A stretch of 49,642 bases of DNA from a virus, in the IMG/VR virus record IMGVR_UViG_3300022187_000045, positions 1-49,642 of that record; one strand, 5' to 3'. Of the stretch, positions 34,651 to 43,133 are shown piece by piece. Every line of letters begins with the position of its first letter. The stretch's first letter is position 1. The position numbers and the translations under genes are program-made. The notes under the pieces are model-generated. The model was not told the DNA's origin. It ran no database searches and worked only from the letters and a program-made list of their open reading frames with translations.

Positions 34651-36855
34651 ATGGCAACTCCTCAATTGTCTCCTGGCGTTTTAGTCAGGGAAGTTGACTT
34701 AACTGTAGGAAGAGCTGATAATGTACTTGACAATATTGGGGCAATTGCTGGTCCCTTCGTAAAAGGTCCAGTTAATGAACCGATTGATATTACTACAGAG
34801 CAAGAACTTATTGATGCATTTGGCAAACCAAATAGCACAGATGCTCAATATGAATATTGGATGTCTGCATCATCATATCTATCATACGGTGGGGTTCTGA
34901 AAGTAGTCAGAACTGGAGATGATAATTTTAAGAACGCTTCTGCTATTAGAGATTCTGAAGGGGTTTCTATCGCTTCTACTAGTAATCTTAATATCTTAAA
35001 CTACGACAACTACGAAGAGTATTGGGCAGACGATATTGCCGATTACATCTTCGCTGCAAAGAACCCAGGTTCATGGGCGAATGATCTAAAAGTTTGTATT
35101 GTTGATGACAAAGCAGACCAAACTCTTACCGTTGCAGGTTCTGTTAGCAATATTGCAGTAGGTTTAGCAGTAACTACAGCACTAACAAATATTCCATCAG
35201 CAGGTATTGGAACAACCTCACTATTCAATGGATACTTAAAAGGTATCGTTACTGGAATTGGTGCTAGCACAATTGATGTTAAAATCGCATCAATCGTTAA
35301 CTCTGTTGGGGATGAAACACCAGTTCAATACAAAGAAAGAAGCCAACTAAGATCTTTTAGACCTGGAAATAGTCTTAAGTTTATTAGTACTGGTGGCGGA
35401 GAAGTCTCGGCTGCATCTACTACACTTGGAGTTTCTGAAGAAAGTGTGCTTGATTGGTATGACCAACAAAAGATTGAACTAGAAAATGCTATTATTTTCT
35501 GGAAATCTATTGCACCAAAACCAGTAACAAGTGCTTACGTTTCCGAAAGAAGTGGTAGAAATGATGCAATTCACATTGCAGTTATTGATGATACTGGATC
35601 TGTAACTGGAATTCAAGGAAATCTACTAGAAAAGCATTTATTCCTTTCAAAAGCAACTGATGCAGTTTCTGCAGAAAATGCTCCACTAAGAATCTGGTGG
35701 AAAGAATATCTTGCTAAGTATTCTGATTATATCTATGCTGGCGATAACCCTTCCGATAATCTAAATGCAAATGAGGAGGTGTATGCTACTGGATTTGGAA
35801 CTGCTACTACACCAGTAACAGATTCCGATGGTATATGGAACGAACCAGCACAGAGCAAGGTCTTTAGTGCTATTGGTAACGTAACATACACACTAGTTGG
35901 GGGTAAAGACTATAACAACAAAGAAAATACTACAGAAACTGGTTCACTACAAGCAGATTTAGGAAGTCTTTTTACTTCGTACAGTCTCTTTGAGAATAAA
36001 GATGAAATCGAAGTTGACTATCTAATCATGGGTCCTGGAATGGACAACAAGTTTGCTTCTCAAGCAAAAGCAAATCATTTAATCTCCATTGTAAATGGAA
36101 GAAAAGATTGTATTGCTGTTGTTGGACCACATAGAACTGATCTTGTTGGAGTAACAAATAAATCAAAACAAACTGATAATCTTATTGAGTACTTTGCTCC
36201 TCTAGAGTCTTCATCATATGCTATTTTTGATAGTGGATATAAGTACACTTATGATAGATTTAATAACAAGTTCCGTTACATTCCTTGTAACGCTGACGTT
36301 GCAGGTTTATGCGTAAGAACTTCAATCTTTGCTTATCCATGGTTCTCACCAGCAGGTCAGCAAAGAGGTATATTAAATAATGCTATTAAACTAGCATATA
36401 ATCCATCAAAGCCCCAAAGAGATAAGTTATATCCATCCAGAATTAACTCTATTATTAATAAGCCTGGTCTTGGCATCTTACTCTTCGGTGATAAAACTGC
36501 TTTAGATTACGCATCTGCATTTGATAGAATCAACGTTCGTAGATTGTTCTTGACCGTTGAGCAAGCACTCGCTAGAACTGCAGAAGCACAACTATTTGAA
36601 CTAAATGATGAGATTACAAGAGCGAACTTTGTAAATATTGTTGAACCATATCTCAGAGATATTAAAGCTAAGAGAGGACTTTATGGATTTTTAGTTGTAT
36701 GTGATGAATCAAATAACACACCCGATGTTATCGATAATAATGAGTTTAGAGCAGACATTTTCATGAAACCTGCTAAATCCATTAACTATGTTACTCTCAC
36801 ATTCGTAGCAACTAGAACAGGTGTTGCGTTTGAAGAAGTTGTTGGTACTGTTTGA
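34651..36855 (+). CDS. gp18: tail sheath protein gp18
   Basis: A 734-residue homologue of T4 gp18 (659 aa), the contractile sheath subunit. The N-terminus (LSPGVLVREVDLTVG, then IGAIAGPFVKGPVNEPIDI) and the C-terminal core (PGLGILLFGDKTALDYASAF, INVRRLFLTVEQALARTAEA) are typical of contractile sheath proteins. The inserted middle (about 140-270) is Ala/Thr/Gly-rich and probably forms the exposed, variable domains. The gene has its own late-promoter motif and a clear ribosome binding site, as expected for an abundant virion protein. It is followed at once by the tube gene, the same order as in T4. Confidence 0.96.
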   Translation: MATPQLSPGVLVREVDLTVGRADNVLDNIGAIAGPFVKGPVNEPIDITTEQELIDAFGKPNSTDAQYEYWMSASSYLSYGGVLKVVRTGDDNFKNASAIRDSEGVSIASTSNLNILNYDNYEEYWADDIADYIFAAKNPGSWANDLKVCIVDDKADQTLTVAGSVSNIAVGLAVTTALTNIPSAGIGTTSLFNGYLKGIVTGIGASTIDVKIASIVNSVGDETPVQYKERSQLRSFRPGNSLKFISTGGGEVSAASTTLGVSEESVLDWYDQQKIELENAIIFWKSIAPKPVTSAYVSERSGRNDAIHIAVIDDTGSVTGIQGNLLEKHLFLSKATDAVSAENAPLRIWWKEYLAKYSDYIYAGDNPSDNLNANEEVYATGFGTATTPVTDSDGIWNEPAQSKVFSAIGNVTYTLVGGKDYNNKENTTETGSLQADLGSLFTSYSLFENKDEIEVDYLIMGPGMDNKFASQAKANHLISIVNGRKDCIAVVGPHRTDLVGVTNKSKQTDNLIEYFAPLESSSYAIFDSGYKYTYDRFNNKFRYIPCNADVAGLCVRTSIFAYPWFSPAGQQRGILNNAIKLAYNPSKPQRDKLYPSRINSIINKPGLGILLFGDKTALDYASAFDRINVRRLFLTVEQALARTAEAQLFELNDEITRANFVNIVEPYLRDIKAKRGLYGFLVVCDESNNTPDVIDNNEFRADIFMKPAKSINYVTLTFVATRTGVAFEEVVGTV

Positions 36856-36892
36856 TCATTTTTACCATAAAAACTAAGGAGGCACTAAGAAA

Positions 36893-37513
36893 ATGGCATC
36901 ACTAAAATCTCTATCGCAGTTTAAAAGTAAACTGATTGGAGGTGGAGCAAGACCAAACCTATTTGAAGTTCAGTTACCATCCGTTCCTGCTGGAATAGAT
37001 CTAGGTATTCAGAGAGATGGAACTGGAATATATGATTCTGAGAACTTTACATTTTTATGTAAAGCAGCTGCTCTTCCAGCATCAACAATGAATCCTATTG
37101 AGGTTCCTTTTAGAGGTCGCACTATGAAAGTTGCTGGAGATAGAACATATGATGTATGGACAATTACTGTCATCAATGATGAGGCATTTGATCACAGAAG
37201 AGTATTTGAATCCTGGATGCAGAATATCAACCAATACTCTGATCATAGTGGACTAACAAATCCAGCTGATTATATGACAGATGCTACTGTTCTTCAACTA
37301 GGCAGAGGAAAAGTAAACAGAGAAACTGGAACTGGTAGTGATGGAAATGCAAATATCCTTGCACAATATAAGTTCAAGGATATTTTCCCAACTAACATTT
37401 CTGCTATTGATCTTAGTTATGAAACCAGCGACACCATTGAAGAGTTTACTGTAGATTTCCAAGTTCAGTTCTGGTATCCAGAAAAAGCAGGAACTAACAC
37501 TGCTCAGGGATAA
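36893..37513 (+). CDS. gp19: tail tube protein gp19
   Basis: A 206-residue homologue of T4 gp19 (163 aa), the hexameric inner tube. Matching elements are GGARPNLFEVQLP, FLCKAAALPASTMNPIEVPF, the near-identical KVAGDRTYDVWTITVINDEA, and the end DTIEEFTVDFQVQFWYPE. A strong AAGGAGG ribosome binding site precedes the ATG. It lies 37 bases downstream of gp18 and is probably co-transcribed with it. The small length excess is in the loop after residue 115 and a short C-terminal tail. Confidence 0.95.
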   Translation: MASLKSLSQFKSKLIGGGARPNLFEVQLPSVPAGIDLGIQRDGTGIYDSENFTFLCKAAALPASTMNPIEVPFRGRTMKVAGDRTYDVWTITVINDEAFDHRRVFESWMQNINQYSDHSGLTNPADYMTDATVLQLGRGKVNRETGTGSDGNANILAQYKFKDIFPTNISAIDLSYETSDTIEEFTVDFQVQFWYPEKAGTNTAQG

Positions 37514-37519
37514 TAAATA
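37512..37519 (+). promoter_or_regulatory. late promoter motif AATAAATA for the head block
   Basis: Perfect NATAAATA match touching the gp19 stop, 28 bases ahead of the gp20 ATG. Confidence 0.7.
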
Positions 37520-37547
37520 GAAACAGTAAATAGAATCTAGGTTAATA

Positions 37548-39194
37548 ATGTCGAGATTATTTGGTTTCTCTATTGAGGAAGATAAAAATAACATCTCAAA
37601 GAACATAGTCTCCCCCGTTCCTCAAAACAATGAGGACGGGGTTGACCACTATCTTACGAGTGGATTTTTTGGTACTACAATAGATATTGAAGGTGTTTAT
37701 AAGACTGAACATGATTTAGTCAAAAGATATCGTGAGATGTCGCTTCATCCAGAAGTTGATAGTGCTATCGAGGATATTGTAAATGAAGCTATTGTATCTG
37801 ACACTTATGATACCCCAGTAGAGATAGAACTGTCAAATTTAAATGCTAGTGATGGATTAAAGAAAAAAATCCGAGAAGAGTTTAAAACAATACTAGAAAT
37901 AATGGACTTTGCTAGAAAGTCTCATGAAATCTATAGAAACTGGTATGTTGATGGAAGGATTTATTATCACAAACTTATTGATGTAAAAAATCCTCAAGAG
38001 GGAATACAAGAGTTAAGGCACATTGATGCCTTAAAAATGAGATATGTAAGGACAAAGAAAAAGAAAAATAGATTAGATATTAACATCACAAATGGAAGAT
38101 CTGACGATCCCATGAATTTGGATTTTCCAGTTATTGATGAGTATTTTGAGTATAGTCCAAAGACTAGTGGATTAAATACACAAAATAATCCAACTGGTTC
38201 TATCAAAATTGCAAAAGATTCTATTGCATATTGTAGTTCTGGACTAGTTGATAGGAACAAAAATACTGTCCTATCATATCTACATAAATCAATCAAAGCA
38301 GTAAATCAACTTCGCATGATTGAAGATTCTCTTGTAATCTATAGATTATCAAGAGCACCAGAACGTCGTATTTTTTATATTGATGTTGGAAATCTACCAA
38401 AGGTAAAAGCAGAGCAATATCTCCGTGACGTAATGATGCGTTACAGAAACAAGTTAGTTTATGACGGAAGCACAGGGGAAATCAAAGATGATAAAAAATA
38501 CATGTCAATGCTTGAAGATTTTTGGTTGCCTCGCAGAGAAGGCGGAAGGGGAACAGAAATCACAACTCTGCCAGGCGGCCAAAACCTTGGAGAAATCACT
38601 GATATTGAATACTTTAAGAAAAAACTATACAGAGCACTCAATGTTCCACCCTCAAGAATGGATGGAGAAGGTGGGTTTAACCTGGGTAGATCTTCTGAAA
38701 TCTTAAGAGATGAACTTAAGTTTACTAAGTTTGTTGGTCGTTTAAGAAAAAGATTCTCAAATCTATTCAATGATATTTTGAGAACTCAACTTATTTTGAA
38801 AAATATTGTGACTCCCGAAGATTGGGAAAAGATGTCAGAACATATTCAATATGATTTCTTATATGACAATCACTTCTCAGAACTTAAGGATGCTGAGTTG
38901 ATGACTGAGAGATTAAATCTTGCAGTGACTGCAGAACCTTATATTGGCAAATATTTTTCTCAAGATTACGTCAGAAGAAAAATCTTAAGACAGACTGATG
39001 AAGAAATCGTTGAACAAGATAAGTTAATCAAAAAAGAAATCAAAGATGGTGTTGTTCCTGATCCAAATGCACCAATAGATCCAGAAACTGGTATGCCTTT
39101 AGATGACACTATGAGTGGTGAAATGGGCGCAGTTCCTTTAGATCCAGGTATTAATGAAAAACCAGTAGAAACTCCCAAAGGAGGAGAAATATAA
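37548..39194 (+). CDS. gp20: portal protein gp20
   Basis: A 548-residue homologue of T4 gp20 (524 aa), the dodecameric portal through which DNA enters and leaves the head and which starts prohead assembly. Highly conserved stretches include HPEVDSAIEDIVNEAIV, RRIFYIDVGNLPKVKAEQYL, MRYRNKLVYDGSTGEI, MLEDFWLPRREGGRGTEITT, LPGGQNLGEITDIEYFKKKL and YRALNVPPSRM. The C-terminal ~50 residues are Pro/Gly-rich and acidic. The downstream gp67 motif overlaps its stop codon. gp20 is the usual marker gene for cyanomyoviruses. Confidence 0.97.
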   Translation: MSRLFGFSIEEDKNNISKNIVSPVPQNNEDGVDHYLTSGFFGTTIDIEGVYKTEHDLVKRYREMSLHPEVDSAIEDIVNEAIVSDTYDTPVEIELSNLNASDGLKKKIREEFKTILEIMDFARKSHEIYRNWYVDGRIYYHKLIDVKNPQEGIQELRHIDALKMRYVRTKKKKNRLDINITNGRSDDPMNLDFPVIDEYFEYSPKTSGLNTQNNPTGSIKIAKDSIAYCSSGLVDRNKNTVLSYLHKSIKAVNQLRMIEDSLVIYRLSRAPERRIFYIDVGNLPKVKAEQYLRDVMMRYRNKLVYDGSTGEIKDDKKYMSMLEDFWLPRREGGRGTEITTLPGGQNLGEITDIEYFKKKLYRALNVPPSRMDGEGGFNLGRSSEILRDELKFTKFVGRLRKRFSNLFNDILRTQLILKNIVTPEDWEKMSEHIQYDFLYDNHFSELKDAELMTERLNLAVTAEPYIGKYFSQDYVRRKILRQTDEEIVEQDKLIKKEIKDGVVPDPNAPIDPETGMPLDDTMSGEMGAVPLDPGINEKPVETPKGGEI

Positions 39195-39197
39195 ATA
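39190..39197 (+). promoter_or_regulatory. late promoter motif TATAAATA for gp67
   Basis: Exact T4 late consensus overlapping the gp20 stop, 27 bases before the gp67 ATG. Confidence 0.75.
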
Positions 39198-39224
39198 ATA
39201 TTATTGCAAATATAACATTAATCT

Positions 39225-39398
39225 ATGGATGACTTAATCGACATGATCATTGCTGATAAATCTGCTTCTAGTGTCAGTGACAAAATCAAAGACGTTTTGT
39301 ACTCAAAAGCGTCTGAAAGGGTGGATTCTTTAAAACCATCAGTATCAACTTCTATTTTTGGTGATGAAGAATATGAAGATGGCACTGAACAAGAATAA
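39225..39398 (+). CDS. gp67: prohead core protein gp67-like, 57 aa
   Basis: A 57-residue acidic protein with the start MDDLIDMIIADKSASSVSDK, then IKDVLYSKASERVDSLKP and an acidic tail (DEEYEDGTEQE). This start and layout are typical of gp67-like prohead core proteins encoded between genes 20 and 21 in T4-like phages (T4 gp67 is 80 aa). Such proteins are internal scaffold components cleaved by gp21. It has its own TATAAATA element and no evident Shine-Dalgarno. Assignment rests on position plus short similarity. Confidence 0.78.
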   Translation: MDDLIDMIIADKSASSVSDKIKDVLYSKASERVDSLKPSVSTSIFGDEEYEDGTEQE

Positions 39399-39401
39399 AT
39401 A
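39394..39401 (+). promoter_or_regulatory. late promoter motif AATAAATA
   Basis: Perfect NATAAATA match overlapping the gp67 stop, 18 bases before the ATG at 39420. The predicted leader is very short and has no Shine-Dalgarno. Confidence 0.6.
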
Positions 39402-39419
39402 TCTTAAAAAATAACTACG

Positions 39420-39698
39420 ATGACACAAAGAACAAGACTGATTGCAGGAGAAACTGGATTAACAACATCCAGCTCTGATGTAAATACACTTTCAAATGCT
39501 ACTTGCATTCGAGTATGGAACGGTCATACAGATATTGCAACTGTAAGCATTGGTAAAAGTACAGAATCTGGTTATTCAGGTATTACAACATTAACTATGG
39601 CATCTAAAACTGTTGAGTTTTTAGAAAAAGATGCACAAGATATTATTTGGTCAAATAATACTGCAGTATTGGCAGCAAAAGTAGCATTCACAAACTAA
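39420..39698 (+). CDS. small structural-type protein between gp67 and gp21, 92 aa
   Basis: A 92-residue protein (MTQRTRLIAGETGLTTSSSD, then VSIGKSTESGYSGITTLTMA and WSNNTAVLAAKVAFTN), rich in Thr, Ser and Ala and predicted mainly beta. It is in the place of T4 gene 68, a prohead core protein, but I see no similarity to gp68. Its beta-rich character argues for a capsid- or tail-associated virion protein. It has its own late-promoter motif and ends four bases before gp21. Function unknown. Confidence 0.7.
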   Translation: MTQRTRLIAGETGLTTSSSDVNTLSNATCIRVWNGHTDIATVSIGKSTESGYSGITTLTMASKTVEFLEKDAQDIIWSNNTAVLAAKVAFTN

Positions 39699-39702
39699 TC
39701 CA

Positions 39703-40353
39703 ATGAAACTAATCAGAGAAGAAATCGAAAAAGTTGAAGTTCTCAGAGAAGGAACTGGAAGAGAGGCAAAACTTTATATTAAAGGACCATTCCTACAAGC
39801 AGAATGTGTAAATCGTAATGGGCGTATGTATCCTATGCCCATTATGGAGAAAGAGGTAAAGCGTTATAACGAACAATATGTTCAAAAAGGACGTGCTCTT
39901 GGAGAGCTTGGTCATCCTGATGGTCCCACAGTAAACCTTGATAGAGTTTCACATAAAATTGTAGAGCTTTATAAAGTAGGTAATAACTTTGAAGGTAAGG
40001 CACAAATCCTTTCCACACCTATGGGTAAGATTGCAGAATCCTTACTCAAAGATGGTGTAACTCTTGGTGTTTCTTCTCGTGGTATTGGTTCTTTAGTTAC
40101 TACTAAAGAAGGATATAAACAAGTTGGTGAAGATTTTATGTTGGCAACTGCTGCTGATATTGTTGCCGATCCATCTGCACCTGACGCTTTTGTTCAGGGA
40201 ATTATGGAAGGAAAAGAATGGGTTTGGGATGGCGGTGTTCTTCGTGAAAAACTTGCCGAACAAACAAAACGCAGAATCAATACTCTTGTTGATCAAAAAA
40301 GATTAGAAGAGCATAAGATTGATCTCTTTAACAACTTTTTAAATTCACTATAG
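39703..40353 (+). CDS. gp21: prohead core protease gp21
   Basis: A 216-residue homologue of T4 gp21 (212 aa), the serine-type maturation protease that degrades the scaffold and trims gp23. Catalytic elements are visible: His71 in GELGHPDGPTVNLDRVSHKI and the Ser pair in TLGVSSRGIGSL (Ser124/Ser125). The substrate-side segment AECVNRNGRMYPMPIMEKEV is also conserved in the family. It lies between core genes and the scaffold gene gp22, as in T4. A predicted cleavage site of its (L/I)xE specificity exists in gp23 of this phage. Confidence 0.94.
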   Translation: MKLIREEIEKVEVLREGTGREAKLYIKGPFLQAECVNRNGRMYPMPIMEKEVKRYNEQYVQKGRALGELGHPDGPTVNLDRVSHKIVELYKVGNNFEGKAQILSTPMGKIAESLLKDGVTLGVSSRGIGSLVTTKEGYKQVGEDFMLATAADIVADPSAPDAFVQGIMEGKEWVWDGGVLREKLAEQTKRRINTLVDQKRLEEHKIDLFNNFLNSL

Positions 40354-40376
40354 TATATATGTGTAAATCATTAAAA

Positions 40377-40388
40377 TATAAATAAATA
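40377..40388 (+). promoter_or_regulatory. overlapping pair of late promoter motifs before gp22
   Basis: TATAAATA (40377-40384) and AATAAATA (40381-40388) overlap, 40-50 bases ahead of the gp22 ATG. A GGAGAG ribosome binding site is at about 40415-40420. This is probably the main promoter for gp22 and gp23. Confidence 0.75.
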
Positions 40389-40427
40389 TAGATTTAATAC
40401 AGTTTAACGTAAATCGGAGAGTTTTAA

Positions 40428-41576
40428 ATGTCTAGTGGAGAAAACTTACAAGAAATGGAAGTAGGCACTGCTCAATCCAAGACTGCTGTTAATTCTGGTG
40501 CTAAATCAGCAGATCCAATGCCTTCAGCAGGAAGCAATGCATCTGGTGTTTCAACTCCAGGTCAAACTGGTAGTTGGGTAGATTTAGGCGGTCCTACTCC
40601 AGAAAACTATAAGTCTGATGACGATTCAGCTAAGTTCAAAGAACCTTCACTTAAGACAGTGAATGATGTGGTAAACAGAGGTGCTAAACCTGCTGAACCA
40701 ATGCAAAAACTTACTGGAGCAGTTAAGGAAGAAGAAGAGATTGACGATGAAGTAATCTCTGAAGATGATGAAGTCGAAACCGAAGAGGATCAAGATTTTG
40801 TATCCGAAGAGGAAGTAGAGGAAGAAGAAGAGATTACTGAAGAAGAGTATGACATCGAAGAAGATGTTAATGCTATTCTCGAAACTGACGAAGTAGAACT
40901 CTCCGAAGAGTTTAAAGAAAAAGCAAAACTAGTATTTGAATCTGCACTCAAGACTAAAGTTGGAGAAATCCAAGAAGCTCTTGAGATCAGATACGAAGAA
41001 AGACTCGCTGAAGAAGTTGCTGAAATCAAAGAAGCACTTCAAGAGCGTGTTGATTCTTATCTAGAGTATGTTGCTGATGAGTGGATTGCTGAAAATCAAC
41101 TCTCAGTAGAGCAAGGTCTGAAAGAAGAACTCTCCGAGTCCTTTATGTCAGGTCTACGTGATCTTTTTGAAGCACATTATGTACACATCCCTGAAGATAA
41201 ATATGATGTTCTAGATAGTATGACAGAAAAACTTGATGAAATGGAGACAAAACTCAACGAGCAGATTGAGAAGAATGTTTCCCTTAACAAGCGTCTCGCA
41301 GAGTCGGTTGCTGATGGAATCTTCGATGATATTGCAGAGGGTCTAGCATTCTCGCAAAAAGAAAAGCTCGCTTCACTTGCAGAAAGTGTTGAGTTTGGAA
41401 GTGAGACAGAATATCGTGAAAAGTTGGTAGCATTAAAGGAATCATATTTCCCAACAAAAAATGCTAACCCCAAGGTGGTTTCTGAGAACCTAAGCGAAGA
41501 AGTAGAAACTCCAGAAGCTTATAGCAAAGAGATGGATGCTTACCTAGCAATGGTAAACAGAATCGCTAAAAACTGA
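40428..41576 (+). CDS. gp22: prohead scaffold protein gp22
   Basis: A 382-residue acidic, helical protein in the gp22 position (T4 gp22 is 269 aa), the major scaffold that fills the prohead and is digested by gp21. Residues 1-100 are Gly/Ser/Pro-rich and contain two related elements (NSGAKSADPMPS and NRGAKPAEPMQK). Residues about 100-155 are an extreme Glu/Asp tract. From about 155 to 360 long coiled-coil helices follow (KLVFESALKTKVGEIQEALE, MTEKLDEMETKLNEQIEKN). The C-terminal EVETPEAYSKEMDAYLAMVN resembles other gp22 ends. It is immediately followed by gp23. Scaffold identity is firm from composition, fold and context. Confidence 0.88.
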   Translation: MSSGENLQEMEVGTAQSKTAVNSGAKSADPMPSAGSNASGVSTPGQTGSWVDLGGPTPENYKSDDDSAKFKEPSLKTVNDVVNRGAKPAEPMQKLTGAVKEEEEIDDEVISEDDEVETEEDQDFVSEEEVEEEEEITEEEYDIEEDVNAILETDEVELSEEFKEKAKLVFESALKTKVGEIQEALEIRYEERLAEEVAEIKEALQERVDSYLEYVADEWIAENQLSVEQGLKEELSESFMSGLRDLFEAHYVHIPEDKYDVLDSMTEKLDEMETKLNEQIEKNVSLNKRLAESVADGIFDDIAEGLAFSQKEKLASLAESVEFGSETEYREKLVALKESYFPTKNANPKVVSENLSEEVETPEAYSKEMDAYLAMVNRIAKN

Positions 41577-41617
41577 AGTCAACATTAAAACAAACACACT
41601 TTTAGAGGTACACGTAA

Positions 41618-43054
41618 ATGTTCCATTCAGAGCATCTGCAGGAAAAGTGGGCACCCCTTCTAAATGCTGGTGATCCTATTAAGGATCACCACAGAAGAGC
41701 AGTAACCGCAGTCCTGCTAGAGAACCAAGAAAAATTCCTAAGAGAGCAACAATCTTTCAACCAATCAGGATCATTCCTAACCGAATCACCAACTAACTCA
41801 GCTGGTACAGGTGGTTATACTGGAGCTTCCGCTGAAGGCGGTCCAGTTGCAGGTTTTGATCCAGTTCTGATTTCCCTAATCAGACGCTCCATGCCTAACT
41901 TGGTCGCATACGACCTCGCAGGCGTACAACCAATGAGCGGTCCTACTGGACTAATCTTCGCAATGCGTTCACGCTACACTGATCAGAACGGTCAGGAAGC
42001 ACTATTTGACGAAGCAGATACTCGCTTCTCTGGTCAGAACGCTGCAGGTAGCCTTGCACAAACAGGTTATACCAGCCCAACAGGCGATGTTGGTATCGGT
42101 ACTACCGCAGGAGCATCTGCTAACACTAACCCTGGTCTTCTAAACGCTTCTGGCGAATATAACGTTTCTGGTGGCATGAACACTGGAGATGCAGAAGGTC
42201 TAGGTTATGGCGATAACTCTGGTTTCAACGAGATGGCCTTCTCAATCGAGAAGATCACTGTTGCTGCAAAATCCAGAGCACTCAAAGCTGAGTATTCACT
42301 AGAACTAGCTCAAGACCTCAAGGCAATCCACGGTCTAAATGCTGAAGCAGAACTCGCTAATATTCTTTCTAGCGAGATCCTTGCTGAAATCAACCGTGAG
42401 GTTATCCGTAGCATCTACATCACTGCAGAAGCTGGTGCTCAGCAGAACGTTGCTACCGCAGGTTCATTCGACCTCGATGTTGACTCCAACGGTCGCTGGT
42501 CAGTTGAGAAGTTCAAAGGTCTACTCTTCCAAATCGAGCGCGATGCTAACCAGATCGCAACTAGAACTCGTAGAGGAAAGGGCAACATTATCCTCTGCTC
42601 TGCAGACGTTGCTTCCGCTCTAACCATGGCAGGTGTACTCGATTATACTCCTGCACTAAATGCAAACCTAAGCGTAGATGAGACTGGCAATACATTTGCT
42701 GGAACTCTAATGGGCAAGTATCGCGTATACATTGACCCATATGCTGCAAACCTAACCAACCGTGCTGGCGCTGCTGGTAACGTTGGTGGTAACCAGTACT
42801 ACGTTGTTGGTTATAAGGGTTCTTCACCTTATGACGCAGGTCTCTTCTACTGCCCATATGTACCTCTCCAGATGGTACGTGCAGTTGGCGAGAACAGCTT
42901 CCAGCCTAAGATCGGCTTCAAGACCCGTTACGGTCTAGTTGCTAACCCATTCGCTGAAGGTGGACTTGCATCAGGCACATCAACAGCTCTTGGTCGCCTT
43001 GCAGCAGATACCAACCGCTACTACAGAAGAGTTCTTGTTAAGAACCTCATGTGA
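41618..43054 (+). CDS. gp23: major capsid protein gp23
   Basis: A 478-residue homologue of T4 gp23 (521 aa), the HK97-fold hexamer subunit. Conserved stretches are LISLIRRSMPNLVAYDLAGV, QPMSGPTGLIFAMRSRY, EMAFSIEKITVAAKSRALKA, EYSLELAQDLKAIHGLNAE and the C-terminal FQPKIGFKTRYGLVANPFAE. A likely gp21 cleavage site, Leu54-Thr55-Glu56, would remove the N-terminal peptide (T4 gp23 is cut after residue 65). Codon use differs from its neighbours, with more AAC, GAC, CGT/CGC and CTC, as expected for a very highly translated gene. A GAGG ribosome binding site is present, but no late-promoter motif lies in the short gap to gp22. Confidence 0.98.
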   Translation: MFHSEHLQEKWAPLLNAGDPIKDHHRRAVTAVLLENQEKFLREQQSFNQSGSFLTESPTNSAGTGGYTGASAEGGPVAGFDPVLISLIRRSMPNLVAYDLAGVQPMSGPTGLIFAMRSRYTDQNGQEALFDEADTRFSGQNAAGSLAQTGYTSPTGDVGIGTTAGASANTNPGLLNASGEYNVSGGMNTGDAEGLGYGDNSGFNEMAFSIEKITVAAKSRALKAEYSLELAQDLKAIHGLNAEAELANILSSEILAEINREVIRSIYITAEAGAQQNVATAGSFDLDVDSNGRWSVEKFKGLLFQIERDANQIATRTRRGKGNIILCSADVASALTMAGVLDYTPALNANLSVDETGNTFAGTLMGKYRVYIDPYAANLTNRAGAAGNVGGNQYYVVGYKGSSPYDAGLFYCPYVPLQMVRAVGENSFQPKIGFKTRYGLVANPFAEGGLASGTSTALGRLAADTNRYYRRVLVKNLM

Positions 43055-43077
43055 TCTATTAGGTTCACATTTTCTCA

Positions 43078-43107
43078 AGGACCCCTCTTGGAGGGGTCTT
43101 TTTTTTA
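43078..43107 (+). terminator. rho-independent terminator after gp23
   Basis: A perfect 8-bp stem GACCCCTC (43080-43087) / GAGGGGTC (43091-43098) with a 3-base loop, followed by a run of T. It ends the gp22-gp23 unit. Confidence 0.93.
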
Positions 43108-43111
43108 TCTA

Positions 43112-43119
43112 AATAAATA
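43112..43119 (+). promoter_or_regulatory. late promoter motif AATAAATA after the gp23 terminator
   Basis: Perfect NATAAATA match directly behind the terminator T run and 15 bases before the ATG at 43134; the leader would be only about ten bases long. Confidence 0.7.
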
Positions 43120-43133
43120 AAAAGGTTATAGAA

